DNA of 64,000 nt from Rubellimicrobium aerolatum (GCF_017872975.1 NZ_JAGGJP010000013.1:1-64000); one strand, 5' to 3'; numbered from the stretch's first letter, positions 45,201-53,328 are shown. Made by a program: numbers and translations. Notes: generated from the sequence alone by a model not told the origin.

Positions 45201-45567
45201 GCACCGCCAGGCCCCGGGCCACGAAGTGCGTCCGTGCGAAGCTCTCCGCCAGCGCCACGCGGTCGTCGGGCGTGAGCTCCCGGTCCGCCGGCAGCGCCAG
45301 CACGATCTCGCGGGCCACCTGGGCGTCGCCGCGCCGCTCCGCGGCCTCGGCCAGGTTCCACAGCACCGCGCTCGCGCCCAGGCGCGCGTCCGCGCCCTCG
45401 GGCAGCAGCACCGCGTGATGCTCGGGGGCGACACGATGCGCGAACGAGTAACGCTCGCCCGTGCGTTCGTCGGTGAGGGCTTCGCGCGCGTTGTAGCAGG
45501 CGGACCGCACGGCGCACCCCCCGGTCGAGCGGGACAGGTAGCGCGCGCGGGCGAACGCGATGGCCAT
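42268..45567 (-). CDS. traA: TraA relaxase-helicase (MobQ / Ti type)
   Basis: A 1099-residue two-part conjugation enzyme. The relaxase domain (1-240) opens with MAIAFARARYLSRSTGGCAV and YNAREALTDERTGERY, and the metal-binding HUH motif is NHHAHLLIT with His148, His149 and His151. The helicase part has Walker A LEGRAGTGKSHML at about 375-387, a VVDEAAMCDARV box and the late GYAGTIYKGQGKTIDH motif of TraI/RecD-type helicases. It nicks oriT, binds the 5' end and unwinds the strand. The start at 45567 gives the canonical N-terminus; the frame is open further upstream but poor. Divergent from traD, with a likely oriT between. Confidence 0.93.
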   Translation of the reverse strand: MAIAFARARYLSRSTGGCAVRSACYNAREALTDERTGERYSFAHRVAPEHHAVLLPEGADARLGASAVLWNLAEAAERRGDAQVAREIVLALPADRELTPDDRVALAESFARTHFVARGLAVQLDVHAPHGGDGPGEGGEAEGERANHHAHLLITTRRVEGDRLAARKARDLDPVVRSLGGRAAVTDGARWGELWRAHQDAYFARHGLELRVDATAPVPGRHVGPVRMRVPDSAAVARAEEVARANAVLARSPETVLQALTRGHASFTERELDRFLAKHIPDGAEHLAVKAQVLGHGDVLALHDPATGAPVGRYTTREVRAQERAALADGAAVAASRHGGLSATARDTGLEGRTLRADQRAAFDRAVGPGGLVLLEGRAGTGKSHMLGAVRAAHEAAGYEVIGLAPTNAVAQDLAADGFGAGAGSGVGPVAVARPGRAATVHSELFRLKNGRVTWGARTLVVVDEAAMCDARVTGELLAEARRSGAKVLLAGDDRQLASIERGGLFTELKAQHGSAEIIQVTRQKVDWQRQAAQDLAESRTEAAVAAFAREGALHWAGTQEAARAALVARWSADTAADPHATRFVFAYTNREVDALNAELRAVRKARGELGEDMRLETKHGAALFAVGDRVQVTETLRSARLWNGNAGVITGLDARTGRITARLDGQAGREVSWRAGEFTGFRHGYAGTIYKGQGKTIDHTYLLHSAHWRQASSYVALTRQRESARIFAARETAMGLAQLARQMSRPEVRAASVAWATRDELPPDLRPEVGQGAWPSVRSAERAAPEIQPGVPGAGARAAEAAPVRTSAGSDPRPSRAVAGSTSGARPEASSAPRWLIAPHAVAPLGSAERAAAGAAAAAIDPAVRREREALGRYLAGAYRNPEAAAARLTDLVATHGPTSAARRIEADPEQLGSLAGRAGLLAGRAARAARAQAERVAQAVGPAVRRIGDAEAAAAQGALAGLEARRAAAATGVPTLSARAEAAVRALGAAGTPPERAEAWALLQADAAVAGEVASFVRAVEGRLGPEAVRLMERLGPGAAQALAEPGGEGDPEIPRATLATLGDVVQRIGQGERAAVEEGRRLVLASRLRQGPRMKP

Positions 45568-45937
45568 GCCCGCATCTTGACGGGTCGGGTCGGCCCGGCG
45601 CAAGCCGCATTCGGGAGAATGCATATTGCGTCTGCTCGACGCGCTCGCCGAACCCGGCACCGCCGGTGAGCCCTCCACGACACGGCGCCCTCGCTTGTCC
45701 CCAGCCGCTCCGGGCCAAGGCGTCGGACGAGATCACGGCCCAAGAGTGTGGGGCGCGGCCATGGCCCCTTCCGACAGGTGCGCGCTCCGGGCAGATCCCC
45801 GCCGAAGGGCGGGACGGCTTCGCGCTCCGATTGAGCCGACTGAGGGACTCTGCCATCCTGGAGTGAGGCCACCCGCGGCCTCCCCCGGATCACGCGGCGG
45901 CCGTGCGAGGAAGCGGTTCGACACAGGAGACGGTCCC
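45568..45937. other. Divergent traA/traD intergenic region
   Basis: A 370-bp gap with no gene, in the usual place for oriT of TraA-type systems. A short perfect hairpin with nic-like DNA is listed separately. Promoters for both traA and traD should lie here. Confidence 0.5.
45600..45640. promoter_or_regulatory. Candidate origin of transfer (oriT)
   Basis: A perfect hairpin GCATTC-GGGA-GAATGC (45607-45622) is followed at once by ATATTGCGTCTG. In MobQ and Ti-type oriT an inverted repeat sits about 8 bases before a nic with a TGCG core, so TTGCG here is a plausible nic. It is 40 bases upstream of traA. Confidence 0.45.
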
Positions 45938-46465
45938 ATGGCCCTGACCAGCCTGGCCGAGCGTCAGGCCCGCCTCGATCAGCAGCGCGCCCGCCTGCAG
46001 CGCGAGGAGGCCAAGATCCGCGAGGACGCGCGCAAGGCCCGCACCCGCGCCCTCATCGAGGCCGGCGCCCTTGTCGAGAAGGCCGGCCTTGCCGAGCTCG
46101 ACGCCAACGCCCTTTACGGCGCCCTCCGGGAGCTCGCTGCCCGGGTGGGCGACCCCGACGCGCTGGCCCGCTGGCGGGCCGAGGGCGGCCGCGCCTTCGA
46201 CCGCGAGGCCAAGGCCCGGGCGGCGGAGAAGGAGCCGCTGATCCTCACCCTCGCGGGCGCGCAGCCGGCGCTGGTGACCGCGCGGCTCCGAAGCCTGGGC
46301 TTCCGCTGGTCCAAGGTGCTCCAGCACTGGGAAGGGCTCGCGACCTTCCGGGACGCTCAAGCCGCCGCCGCCGAGCTCGGCGGCACCCTGCGACGTCTGG
46401 CGCCGCCCGCGGCCCCCTCGGACGAGCCGACCGCGCCGGGCACCGCCCGGGATGCGGCCGAGTAG
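45938..46465 (+). CDS. traD: TraD-like conjugal transfer accessory protein
   Basis: A 175-residue protein. The first 70 residues are a charged coiled coil (LAERQARLDQQRARLQREEAK) like TraD/MobC accessory proteins next to traA on Ti-type plasmids. The second part has a compact motif ARLRSLGFRWSKVLQHWEG that resembles a small DNA- or protein-binding fold. AGGAGA precedes the ATG. It overlaps the traG start, so it probably aids relaxosome formation or contact with the coupling protein. Confidence 0.75.
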   Translation: MALTSLAERQARLDQQRARLQREEAKIREDARKARTRALIEAGALVEKAGLAELDANALYGALRELAARVGDPDALARWRAEGGRAFDREAKARAAEKEPLILTLAGAQPALVTARLRSLGFRWSKVLQHWEGLATFRDAQAAAAELGGTLRRLAPPAAPSDEPTAPGTARDAAE

Positions 46466-48533
46466 GATGCCGGGGTCTCGGCGTCGTGAGCTCGATCGGG
46501 TTCAAGGCGGGCTCCGCCTGGTCCTCCCGCTGGCCCCGCTCGCCTTGGCCTGGCCAGCTCGGGAGGCCTCCCTCGTGCTGTGGCGCGAGGTGGTTCTGCG
46601 TGCGCCCGGTCTGGACCCGGGCGGCCTTGAGGCGCGCCTGGCCATCACCCTGTGGCCGGCGGCCGGGCTCTTGGGGCCCCTTCTGCTGGCGGCGCTGGCC
46701 TTGGGCCTGCACGCCCGCCGTCTCGTTCCCCTCGCGACGGCCCTGGCCGGGCTCCTGGGCCTCGGGGGAGCCCTGCTCCTGACGCTCTGGCCCTTGGGAC
46801 AGGCCTTGGCCCCCCTGATGGGCCACGTCCCCCTGCCCGAGCTCGCACGCCGCATCCCCGCCGCTTATCTCCTTGCCGCCGCCCTGGGGCTTGCCGCCAT
46901 CCTCGGAGGCCTCCGCCTTCTCGTGGCGCCGCCCAAAGGCAGCGGCGGCCGGGCTCCCGCCGCCGCCCGCACCCGCGCCTGGTCCGACAACCACGGCCAT
47001 GCCGACTGGTTGAGCCTCGCCGAGGCCCGGCGCCTCTTTCCCGGCCCCGACCCCGTCCATGGTGGCCTCGTCGTCGGCGAGGTGTACCGCGTCGACCAGG
47101 ACCGCGGCCTGCGCCGGCGCGGCGCGGGCGGCGGGCTGCGCCCCTTCGACCCCGACGACCCCTCGAGCTGGGGCCAGGGTGGCACCGCGCCGCTGCTCGT
47201 CGACCCCTGCCGCCTTGGGCCCACGCATGCTCTGGTCCTCGCCGGCTCCGGCGGCTTCAAGACCACCGCCGTGGGCGTGCCCACGCTCCTGACCTGGACC
47301 GGCGCGGCGGTAGTCCTCGACCCTTCCCGCGAGCTCGGCCCCATGGTGGCCCCCACCCGCCAGGCCCGCATGGGCCAGCGCGTGGTCACGCTCGACCCCT
47401 CGGCCGCCGGCACGGCCGGGTTCAACGTCCTGGACTGGATCGACATCGCCTCGCCCCTGGCCGAAGCCAATGTCGAGGCCATCGCCACCTGGCTCGTGGG
47501 CGAACCTGCCCGCGGTGCCCGCGCGGGCGGAGGCGGCGAGTTCTTCCGTGACATGGGCCGGAGCCTCATCGCCTGCCTCCTCGCCGACCTCCTCTGGGAC
47601 GAGAGCCTGGCACCCAGCGAACGCATGCTCCGGCAGCTGCGTCGGGCTTTGGTCACGCCGGAGGCCGAGATGCGCCGTCTGCTGGCCCAGGTTCACACCG
47701 GCTCCGCCTCCCCCCTCGCCCGCGACCTCGCCGGAACGCTCATGGGGCTCGTCGATGAGACCTTCTCGGGCGTTTACGCCAACGCCAACGTGGCCACCCG
47801 CTGGCTCTCCACCGCCGCCTACGCCGACCTGGTCTCGGGCCACAGCTTCCAGACCCGGGAGCTGGCCGACGGCCGGCTCACGGTCTTCGTGCAGATCCCG
47901 CTCAAGGTGCTCCAGGCCACCCCCGGCCTGGGCCGCGTGGTCATCGGCGCCCTCCTCAACGCCGCCTATGAGGCCGACGGCGCCGTGGAGGGCCGCATCC
48001 TCTTCCTCCTCGACGAGGTGGCCCGCCTCGGGCCCATGGCCGTTCTGGAGATGGCCCGCGACGCCGGGCGCAAGTACGGCCTGACGCTCCTGCTGCTCTA
48101 CCAGTCGGTGGGCCAGCTCGTGGAGCAATGGGGCCGCGAGGGCGCGCGGGCCTGGTACGACGGCACCTCCTGGCGCCTGTACGCCGCGCTCCAGGATCCC
48201 GAGACCGCCCGCGAGCTGTCCGAGGCCTGCGGCGAGCACGGCGTCCTGGCCACCAGCGAGGGCGACAGCCGCGGCCGGTCCGGGCGCTGGGGCCGGGCTC
48301 CCTCCGCGAGCTCCGGGACCAGCGCCACCCGCTCGGAGATGCGCCGCCGCCTCATCACCCCCGACGAGCTCCTCCAGGACACCCGCGCCGACGAGGCCTT
48401 CGTCCTCGTCCGTGGTGCCCGGCCGCTCCGCTGCGGCCGCGCCATCTACTTCCGCCGCCCTGACATGGTGCACGCCGTCGCCCCCTCCCGCTTCCAGTCG
48501 CGTCCACCTCACCCGGAGCCGACGACCCCGTGA
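46452..48533 (+). CDS. traG: TraG/VirD4 coupling protein
   Basis: A 693-residue type IV coupling protein. Membrane segments lie in the first 160 residues. Walker A is LAGSGGFKTTAVGVP near 262-276, Walker B is ILFLLDEVARLG near 516, and QSVGQLVEQWG follows as in VirD4/TraG. It brings the relaxase-DNA complex to the T4SS and uses ATP for transfer. The start overlaps the traD stop; a second ATG at 46467 is also possible. The tail is Pro/Arg-rich. Confidence 0.93.
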   Translation: MRPSRMPGSRRRELDRVQGGLRLVLPLAPLALAWPAREASLVLWREVVLRAPGLDPGGLEARLAITLWPAAGLLGPLLLAALALGLHARRLVPLATALAGLLGLGGALLLTLWPLGQALAPLMGHVPLPELARRIPAAYLLAAALGLAAILGGLRLLVAPPKGSGGRAPAAARTRAWSDNHGHADWLSLAEARRLFPGPDPVHGGLVVGEVYRVDQDRGLRRRGAGGGLRPFDPDDPSSWGQGGTAPLLVDPCRLGPTHALVLAGSGGFKTTAVGVPTLLTWTGAAVVLDPSRELGPMVAPTRQARMGQRVVTLDPSAAGTAGFNVLDWIDIASPLAEANVEAIATWLVGEPARGARAGGGGEFFRDMGRSLIACLLADLLWDESLAPSERMLRQLRRALVTPEAEMRRLLAQVHTGSASPLARDLAGTLMGLVDETFSGVYANANVATRWLSTAAYADLVSGHSFQTRELADGRLTVFVQIPLKVLQATPGLGRVVIGALLNAAYEADGAVEGRILFLLDEVARLGPMAVLEMARDAGRKYGLTLLLLYQSVGQLVEQWGREGARAWYDGTSWRLYAALQDPETARELSEACGEHGVLATSEGDSRGRSGRWGRAPSASSGTSATRSEMRRRLITPDELLQDTRADEAFVLVRGARPLRCGRAIYFRRPDMVHAVAPSRFQSRPPHPEPTTP

Positions 48534-48683
48534 GACCGAGGCCGTGGAAGGCGGCCATATGGGCGCATGCGGTCGAAGAGCCTGCTCTCGGCCCGCTCCG
48601 TCCCTGTCGGGACCACGGTGGTCCTGATCCGTTCTCATCGGCCGACCCGGTTGGCCGACTGGTGATGGGGGGCAGCAGGATGT

Positions 48684-48771
48684 CCCCCCATATGTAAGCC
48701 TTGTCTCGGGGTGAGGTCGGTCGGACCTCGCTTCTCACGGCTCGGCTCCGCGAAAGCTTACGTTTGGGGGG
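48684..48771. repeat. Imperfect inverted repeat
   Basis: CCCCCCATATGTAAGC (48684-48699) pairs with GCTTACGTTTGGGGGG (48756-48771) with two mismatches. Between them a smaller hairpin GAGGTC-GGTCG-GACCTC lies near 48712-48728. It may be the ends of a tiny mobile repeat. Confidence 0.45.
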
Positions 48772-49146
48772 CGTTCCGCCTCGGCATTGCGGACCTGAGT
48801 TGCTCTTTCTCTGACCCTTATAGTTCCGCAGCTTGCCAAGTTCGGCTGTCAGGTCGAGCCTCTCAGGATCGGCAGGTCGAAAAGGTTCGCGTCGCCTGGT
48901 GGCGGAAAGCCAATGACGGGCTCAAGGAAGCCTACGCCGGGTTGCAGCGACCGAAGGTCGGACGATGGGGCGAGGTCCGACCGTTTGTCTGTCGTGAAGC
49001 TGAAGATGGCAGTCCGGCCACAGCCGCGCGGGAACGGACGGTCCGGCTGGCCGGACGCCCTGACCAGCGCCACCCTGTCCCGCAACTCCGGGGCAGTAAG
49101 CAGCTAAGGTCCGGGCCAAGACACGAACAACCGAGCCGGACCGGCA

Positions 49147-49246
49147 GGGGGGAGGAGTTTCGACTTCCTCCCCCCTAAGCGAAATAGACGGGGCCGGGTC
49201 CTCGGGCTCGCGCCCTGCGGGCCGCACCACCCCCGTCGATTTCGCT
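49147..49246. repeat. Two adjacent strong hairpins
   Basis: Hairpin 1: GGGGGGAGGA (49147-49156) and TCCTCCCCCC (49166-49175), perfect. Hairpin 2: AGCGAAATAGACGGGG (49178-49193) and CCCCGTCGATTTCGCT (49231-49246), one mismatch, with a smaller GC hairpin in its loop. Neither has a T-run. They lie 190 bases beyond the prim-pol stop. Confidence 0.65.
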
Positions 49247-49436
49247 TTCCCCCCACCTCTCGTCGCTCGCCGCTTGGGCAGAGGGTCAGGCGCGCCTGAC
49301 CCTCGCCCTCCAGTGTGAACCAAGCAGGGTCCGGCCGTCGCAGGAGGCAGCGACAGGTGGATCATGACAAAGCGAGCCGCAGGTACGGCACGGCCATCGG
49401 GACCATCAGGCCACTCGAAAGAGGACGGATCGGCCA

Positions 49437-50279
49437 TCATCGCTCTGGCGACCATCCACCCTGCTTCGCCAAGGCGCAGAGCGTTCCCATGGTCACCGGA
49501 CCGGCCTTGAAGCTTCGCCACTGCGCCGCGCAGTCACGGGCGTCGTACTTCTCGGGACACCCGGCGCTCCACTCGTCGAACAGATCGAACGGGTAGTCGC
49601 CCGCATGGAGAGCCATGCCGACCCGGATCCAGTCCTCGCGCGGCAGGCTCGGGTCGAGCACGTCGAGCATGCGCCGGACCTCGACCTCGGACCACCGTTC
49701 CTGATCGGACGAGAAGGCCCGAGACGGCGCCGGGCGCACGCGGTCTGGCTCCCGGGTGATCAGATCCACGAGCCACTCGGGCGCCGGTGCGATCGGGACG
49801 GCCGCATCGCTCCACGCGTAGCGCGTGATCCGATCGGACGGATGCACCGAAGGGGGCAGCATGGCTGCTCCTCCATCGCCCTTGATGTCCAGACCAGACC
49901 CCAGCTTCGCCTGACTGTTCCGGACCGGACGTCCCGGATGCTGGAAGTAGAGATGCCGACCATTGCGGGTGAGGGTGGTCAAGGTGGCCGGAAGAGGCCC
50001 GTGCGCGGCCTCCAGGTCGGCCAGGGCTCCCCTGCCCTTCTCGCCGTCGACATCGAGAACGAAGACCCCGGACCGTTGTCCGGTGGCGACGGCCAGGTTG
50101 AGCCGCGCCGAGGGAATGCGCCATTTCCGCCAGACGCCCTCCCACAGATCGAGCGCCTTCTCCGCACAGGCCGTCGCATCCTTCAGACCATGGGGTGAGG
50201 CCGGAACCTTGCTGCACGGAAAGCAGGGAAACACGACCCAACCCCGGGTGGCGATGTAGTCGAGGGCGGCCCGCTTCAT
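49437..50279 (-). CDS. Prim-Pol primase/polymerase with PriCT-type C-terminus
   Basis: A 280-residue bifunctional primase/polymerase. The Prim-Pol domain spans about 5-175, with the metal-binding VLDVDGEKG (DVDG 76-79), GRHLYFQHP at 107-115, and GSGLDIKGDGGAAMLPPSVH at 128-147. A PriCT-2-like domain follows (EVEVRRMLDVLDPSLPREDW, then the AAQWRSFKAG end). No helicase domain is fused. It likely primes plasmid replication or the transferred strand. It is read leftward near parA and repA. A palindrome lies just upstream of its start. Confidence 0.88.
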   Translation of the reverse strand: MKRAALDYIATRGWVVFPCFPCSKVPASPHGLKDATACAEKALDLWEGVWRKWRIPSARLNLAVATGQRSGVFVLDVDGEKGRGALADLEAAHGPLPATLTTLTRNGRHLYFQHPGRPVRNSQAKLGSGLDIKGDGGAAMLPPSVHPSDRITRYAWSDAAVPIAPAPEWLVDLITREPDRVRPAPSRAFSSDQERWSEVEVRRMLDVLDPSLPREDWIRVGMALHAGDYPFDLFDEWSAGCPEKYDARDCAAQWRSFKAGPVTMGTLCALAKQGGWSPER

Positions 50280-50614
50280 GCTGATCCTCCTCCATCCGGT
50301 GGAGATCGCCGCCCGTCGGGACGGCTAGTTATGATCTAGCGTGACAACGGTTTTCGTCAATGTTTGCAATACCATGATTGTGGCGACCAGCTTGGGTGTC
50401 ACGTCGCAGGACCCGACCTTCGGGTCTTAACTCGGGGCCAGGATGCCTTTGGCCTGAACCGCGGCGACGCCGTCCCGCAGGTCCCGGCCAGGCCGGACAG
50501 CGGTCGGGCGCGCCTGGGCTCGGCCCCCGACACAGGTGGGATCCGCCCTCGGCCGAGCGCTTGCGAACCGCCGGAGCATCCTCCACCACTTGGTTGAGGC
50601 CGGCTAGCCACCAG
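50280..50614. other. Intergenic region upstream of prim-pol
   Basis: No gene. It contains the palindrome at 50324-50340, a TTGACG promoter-like hexamer on the minus strand near 50362, and two GCTAG-type repeats at 50603-50620. Confidence 0.45.
50324..50340. promoter_or_regulatory. GCTAG palindrome upstream of prim-pol
   Basis: GCTAG-TTATGAT-CTAGC, 44 bases upstream of the prim-pol start. Related GCTAGC/TAGCTA boxes occur at 50603-50608, 50613-50620, 51802-51817, 52027-52033 and 52066-52074, so one partition-linked regulator may bind all of them. Confidence 0.45.
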
Positions 50615-50962
50615 CTAGCTTTCCGAAAGCGAGCGCTTCCAGACGGCCACGGCACGGGCGAAAGCCTCTCCGAGCACGATCCCCTCCTGATCCGCGAGCT
50701 GGTAAAAGGCGTCCATGTCCTCCTGGCGGACCTTGAGGTTGAGCTGCACGTTGCGCCCGGTGCGATAACGGCGCTGCTCCCGCCGGACCGGCTCCGGCTC
50801 CGGCTCCGGCTCCGGCATCGGATCGGGCGGGCTGGGTTCGCGGCTACTGAAGCCGGCCTTCCGGGCCACCTCGCGCACCTCCTCGGCCCGCGCCGGCGGC
50901 TTTGGCTTGAACTCGGACAGGTCCAGGTCGTCGTCGAAGATCGATGCGCGTTCGTTGCTCAT
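50615..50962 (-). CDS. Small partition partner with RHH-like C-terminus (ParG-like)
   Basis: A 115-residue protein overlapping the parA stop by four bases. The N-terminal half is flexible, with an EPEPEPEP run; the C-terminal 50 residues (NVQLNLKVRQEDMDAFYQLA, then GEAFARAVAVWKRSL) have the strand-helix-helix pattern of ribbon-helix-helix DNA-binding proteins. This fits the ParG/Omega partner of short ParA (ParF-type) ATPases, which binds the centromere and represses the operon. Related genes are often labelled stability/partitioning determinant. Confidence 0.72.
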   Translation of the reverse strand: MSNERASIFDDDLDLSEFKPKPPARAEEVREVARKAGFSSREPSPPDPMPEPEPEPEPVRREQRRYRTGRNVQLNLKVRQEDMDAFYQLADQEGIVLGEAFARAVAVWKRSLSES

Positions 50963-51648
50963 GCCACCACCTCAGCCTGGACCTTGCGCGTCTTCAACAG
51001 CGAAACCACCTCGGCGGTGAAAGCGCGGGCATTCGCAACAGCGCTCTCGAGACCGCCGACCTGGTCGGGTCGCAAGGACTCGACGGTGCCGCCGAAGCTG
51101 AAGATCGCCCGAAAGGCCTCGCGCTCGTGCATCTGGGTGCGCAGGATCGGGACCCCTGCCCCTTCGAGTTCGGCGCGGATGTGCTTCAGGGTCCGCGGCT
51201 GGATCGCGGCCGAGGTCCGGGTGAACAGGACGGCATACGGGATGCGCCGCCCGAAGGCCTTCTCCTGCTGATGGATGAGCTTGATGGCCTTGGCGGCCTC
51301 TGCGGCGTCGAGCTGGCTGCCCTGTACGGGGATGATCACCAGGTCCGCCCGGCTGATCGCGTACGCCACCGTCATGCTGGCGGTGCCCTCGACGTCGACG
51401 ATGACGAAGGCCGTTTGTTCCGCCGCGGCCTCGATCTCGTCGATGATCGATCGTTCGTTCACGTCCGAGACGACGGTCAGGGTCTCGGGGCGGCCCGGTC
51501 GCTTGGCCCAGGTGGCGACGGGATGGTTGGGATCGGCGTCGATCATGGTGACCGTCGCCCCTTGGGTGGCCAGTTGTGTGCCAAGGACCACGGCCGAGGT
51601 CGACTTGGACACGCCGCCCTTGCTCGATGCGAATAGGATGGTGGGCAT
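50959..51648 (-). CDS. parA: ParA-family partition ATPase, short ParF type
   Basis: A 229-residue ParA without an N-terminal HTH, thus class Ib. The deviant Walker A is SSKGGVSKSTSAVV near 8-21, Walker A' lies in TMIDADPNHP, and Walker B in TAFVIVDVEGTAS. It moves plasmid copies over the nucleoid. AGGAGG lies six bases before the ATG at 51648; the frame runs on upstream but without a ribosome site. Its partner gene overlaps its stop, and the long repeat-rich region upstream is the expected centromere. Confidence 0.92.
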   Translation of the reverse strand: MPTILFASSKGGVSKSTSAVVLGTQLATQGATVTMIDADPNHPVATWAKRPGRPETLTVVSDVNERSIIDEIEAAAEQTAFVIVDVEGTASMTVAYAISRADLVIIPVQGSQLDAAEAAKAIKLIHQQEKAFGRRIPYAVLFTRTSAAIQPRTLKHIRAELEGAGVPILRTQMHEREAFRAIFSFGGTVESLRPDQVGGLESAVANARAFTAEVVSLLKTRKVQAEVVA

Positions 51649-51749
51649 GCTCGCCTCCTGGATGCGCCTCATCGCCCCGTCGTGCCGTGCGGGGCTGGAT
51701 TCAGGGGTAACCCCCCTGCCCCAAGTCGCGCAATTTCGGAATGCCGACC

Positions 51750-52650
51750 GATAGCGGTCCGCTGGCGGACGGCTGCCAAGAAGCAACAGGATAGCACCCT
51801 GGTAGCTAGTAGCTAACGAACAGGTGGCGCCAGGGCATTGCCTGAAACGGCCTAGCTTGCCCGAAAACATGAGGAACGCCGGCCGTTGGCGGCCCGGAAC
51901 CAGGCAGGCCCCGGGCCGCCAGCGGATAGCCCCCCGATAGCCAGGAGCTGCACGCACCGAGCAGGGCGCATCAGGGAATCAGTCGGGACAGCCCTGCGTC
52001 CCGACGGCAGGAGGGTCGCGAGCCAGTAGCTAGTTGGTCTCGGACAGCCATCGGATAGCCCTTCGGTAGCTAGCGGCCTGCGCTCCGCTCGTCACCTGGT
52101 CGCGAGCAGACCTCCCTTGAGGCAGTCATAGCATGCCGATCGCGTGCTGAAGGCTGTCCGGTCGCGATCTGGCTGGGTTCATTGGTCTGCGATCTTGGCG
52201 TTCGGAGTCCAAACGGCCCCGAGTTGCGCGATCACTGTCGGTTCGTAGCCGGTAGCTATCCGTTGCCTGTTGGATCGCGTTCGTCACGGATTGTGGTCGA
52301 CGACCGGGGCCTGTTGCCCAAGTGCGCGATCGGCGGACTTTCAGATGGCCAACTGATAGCCTCCGGGATGCGACCGGATAGCCGTCCGATAGCAGCAGGG
52401 ATCGAAGCGCGTCCTTGCCCGTGGCCGGACCGGACGGACGAGGGGCGCAAGGCCTGGGGCGACGACGTCCCAAGCGTGGTCCGAGGCCGCGGCCGGCTCA
52501 GCGGGGCAGGGGCTTCGCGTGTCCAGGGCGCTGCGGGTTCGCATCACGACTTTGCCTAATGTTCGACGGGGATGTGGACCCAGTGGCGGCCTCAGTCCGC
52601 TTTGCCAGCCTCGTGACCAAGATCGGGGGGTCAGGACGTTCTCCGATAGC
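51750..52650. repeat. GATAGC repeat array, candidate centromere (parS-like)
   Basis: GATAGC occurs at 51750, 51790, 51925, 51936, 52054, 52355, 52377, 52388 and 52645, and inverted at 52255; about 0.2 would be expected by chance. Several sit in GGATAGCC. Pairs are spaced 11 bases (51925/51936, 52377/52388) or 22 bases (52355/52377), that is, one or two helical turns. TAGCTAG-type boxes are interspersed. This is the pattern of a class Ib centromere upstream of parA. Confidence 0.65.
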
Positions 52651-52975
52651 GGAGCCGAACCCCGGCCCACATGAATCCGTCGTTCGATCGGGAACAGCAC
52701 GGTCCGCGGATCCGGGGATCGATGTGCCGAAGATCGGCTCTGGACGTCGACGGGTCCACAGGCCGAGACGGGCTGGCGTTGTGGTCTTTCGCTCTATCGA
52801 TCTGAACTTGGTTCTCGGAAGGGGGGGCGGGAGCTCGGCGACCAGCTGGACCTTGGACGGGGACGTGAGCCTCCGAGCCCCGCCAGTCTCTGGGATTTGG
52901 GCCTGACGATCTTCTAAGCCATCGGTCTGGCTCGACCGGTCCGTTTCACCAGCGGACGTCATGCGTCCCCGCGCT

Positions 52976-53323
52976 CGTCCGATCGGGAACAACGCACGCT
53001 AAGAGAGTTATAAGGACTCTATTGTTATAGAGGTTACGTCTGTGGATAACACGGACTCCGTCTTCCGGGTCTTGGACTTAGCCGCCGGCCTTGTTCCTGA
53101 ACGGACGCGACTCCGTTCCTGATCGGACGCAAGGGGCGTTCCTGTTCGCACGATGGAACGTTCCCGTTCGGACGAGCGCTGCGTTCCTGATGGGACGATT
53201 GCTCGAATCGGGCGTTCCCGATCGGACGAGAAGCGGCCGCAAGGCGCCCGAATTTCGAGTTCGAGCCCATGAAACTGAAGGAACGGTTCCGTTTTCAGCG
53301 CTAGCGGTCGTCCGAACGGGAAC
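52976..53323. other. Iteron-type origin of replication (oriV)
   Basis: Six direct copies of a 15-base iteron, consensus GTTCCTGATCGGACG, begin at 53093, 53115, 53138, 53160, 53183 and 53214 with spacing 22-23 bases (last 31). Inverted copies lie at 53309-53323 just past the repA stop and at 52976-52990, with a weaker one at 52681-52695. Between them are an AT-rich patch with the palindrome CTCTAT-TGTT-ATAGAG (53018-53033) and a perfect DnaA box. RepA should bind the iterons and melt the AT-rich part. Confidence 0.85.
53041..53049 (-). promoter_or_regulatory. DnaA box
   Basis: TGTGGATAA, the exact complement of the consensus TTATCCACA, between the AT-rich patch and the iterons. Confidence 0.75.
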
Positions 53324-53328
53324 GGGCG

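Larger units (their letters stand above)
48534..49436. other. 900-bp non-coding region between traG and prim-pol
   Basis: No gene is supported. It holds an 88-bp inverted repeat at 48684-48771 and two strong neighbouring hairpins at 49147-49175 and 49178-49246. Its place before a primase gene makes a replication or priming role possible. Confidence 0.5.
51649..53328. other. 1.7-kb non-coding replication/partition control region
   Basis: No gene is supported. From left to right: GATAGC-type repeats (51750-52650), scattered inverted iteron copies (52681-52695, 52976-52990), an AT-rich patch with DnaA box (52999-53049), and direct iterons (53093-53228) next to the repA 3' end. Confidence 0.7.

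Noticed and set aside
42748-45669. 973-residue open frame on the plus strand opposite traA
   Set aside because: It is the antisense shadow of a real GC-rich gene: extreme Arg/Pro/His content, no domain, and the opposite frame encodes a complete relaxase-helicase.
46245-48638. 797-residue open frame on the minus strand opposite traG
   Set aside because: Composition shadow rich in Gly/Gln/Glu; the plus strand has an intact TraG with Walker motifs.
50770-50830. Tandem GGCTCC repeat as a microsatellite element
   Set aside because: It simply encodes the EPEPEPEP linker of the small partition protein.
53093-53228. CRISPR-like spaced repeats
   Set aside because: Repeat plus spacer is only 22-23 bases and lies next to repA; this is an iteron array, not CRISPR. 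No cas genes are present.
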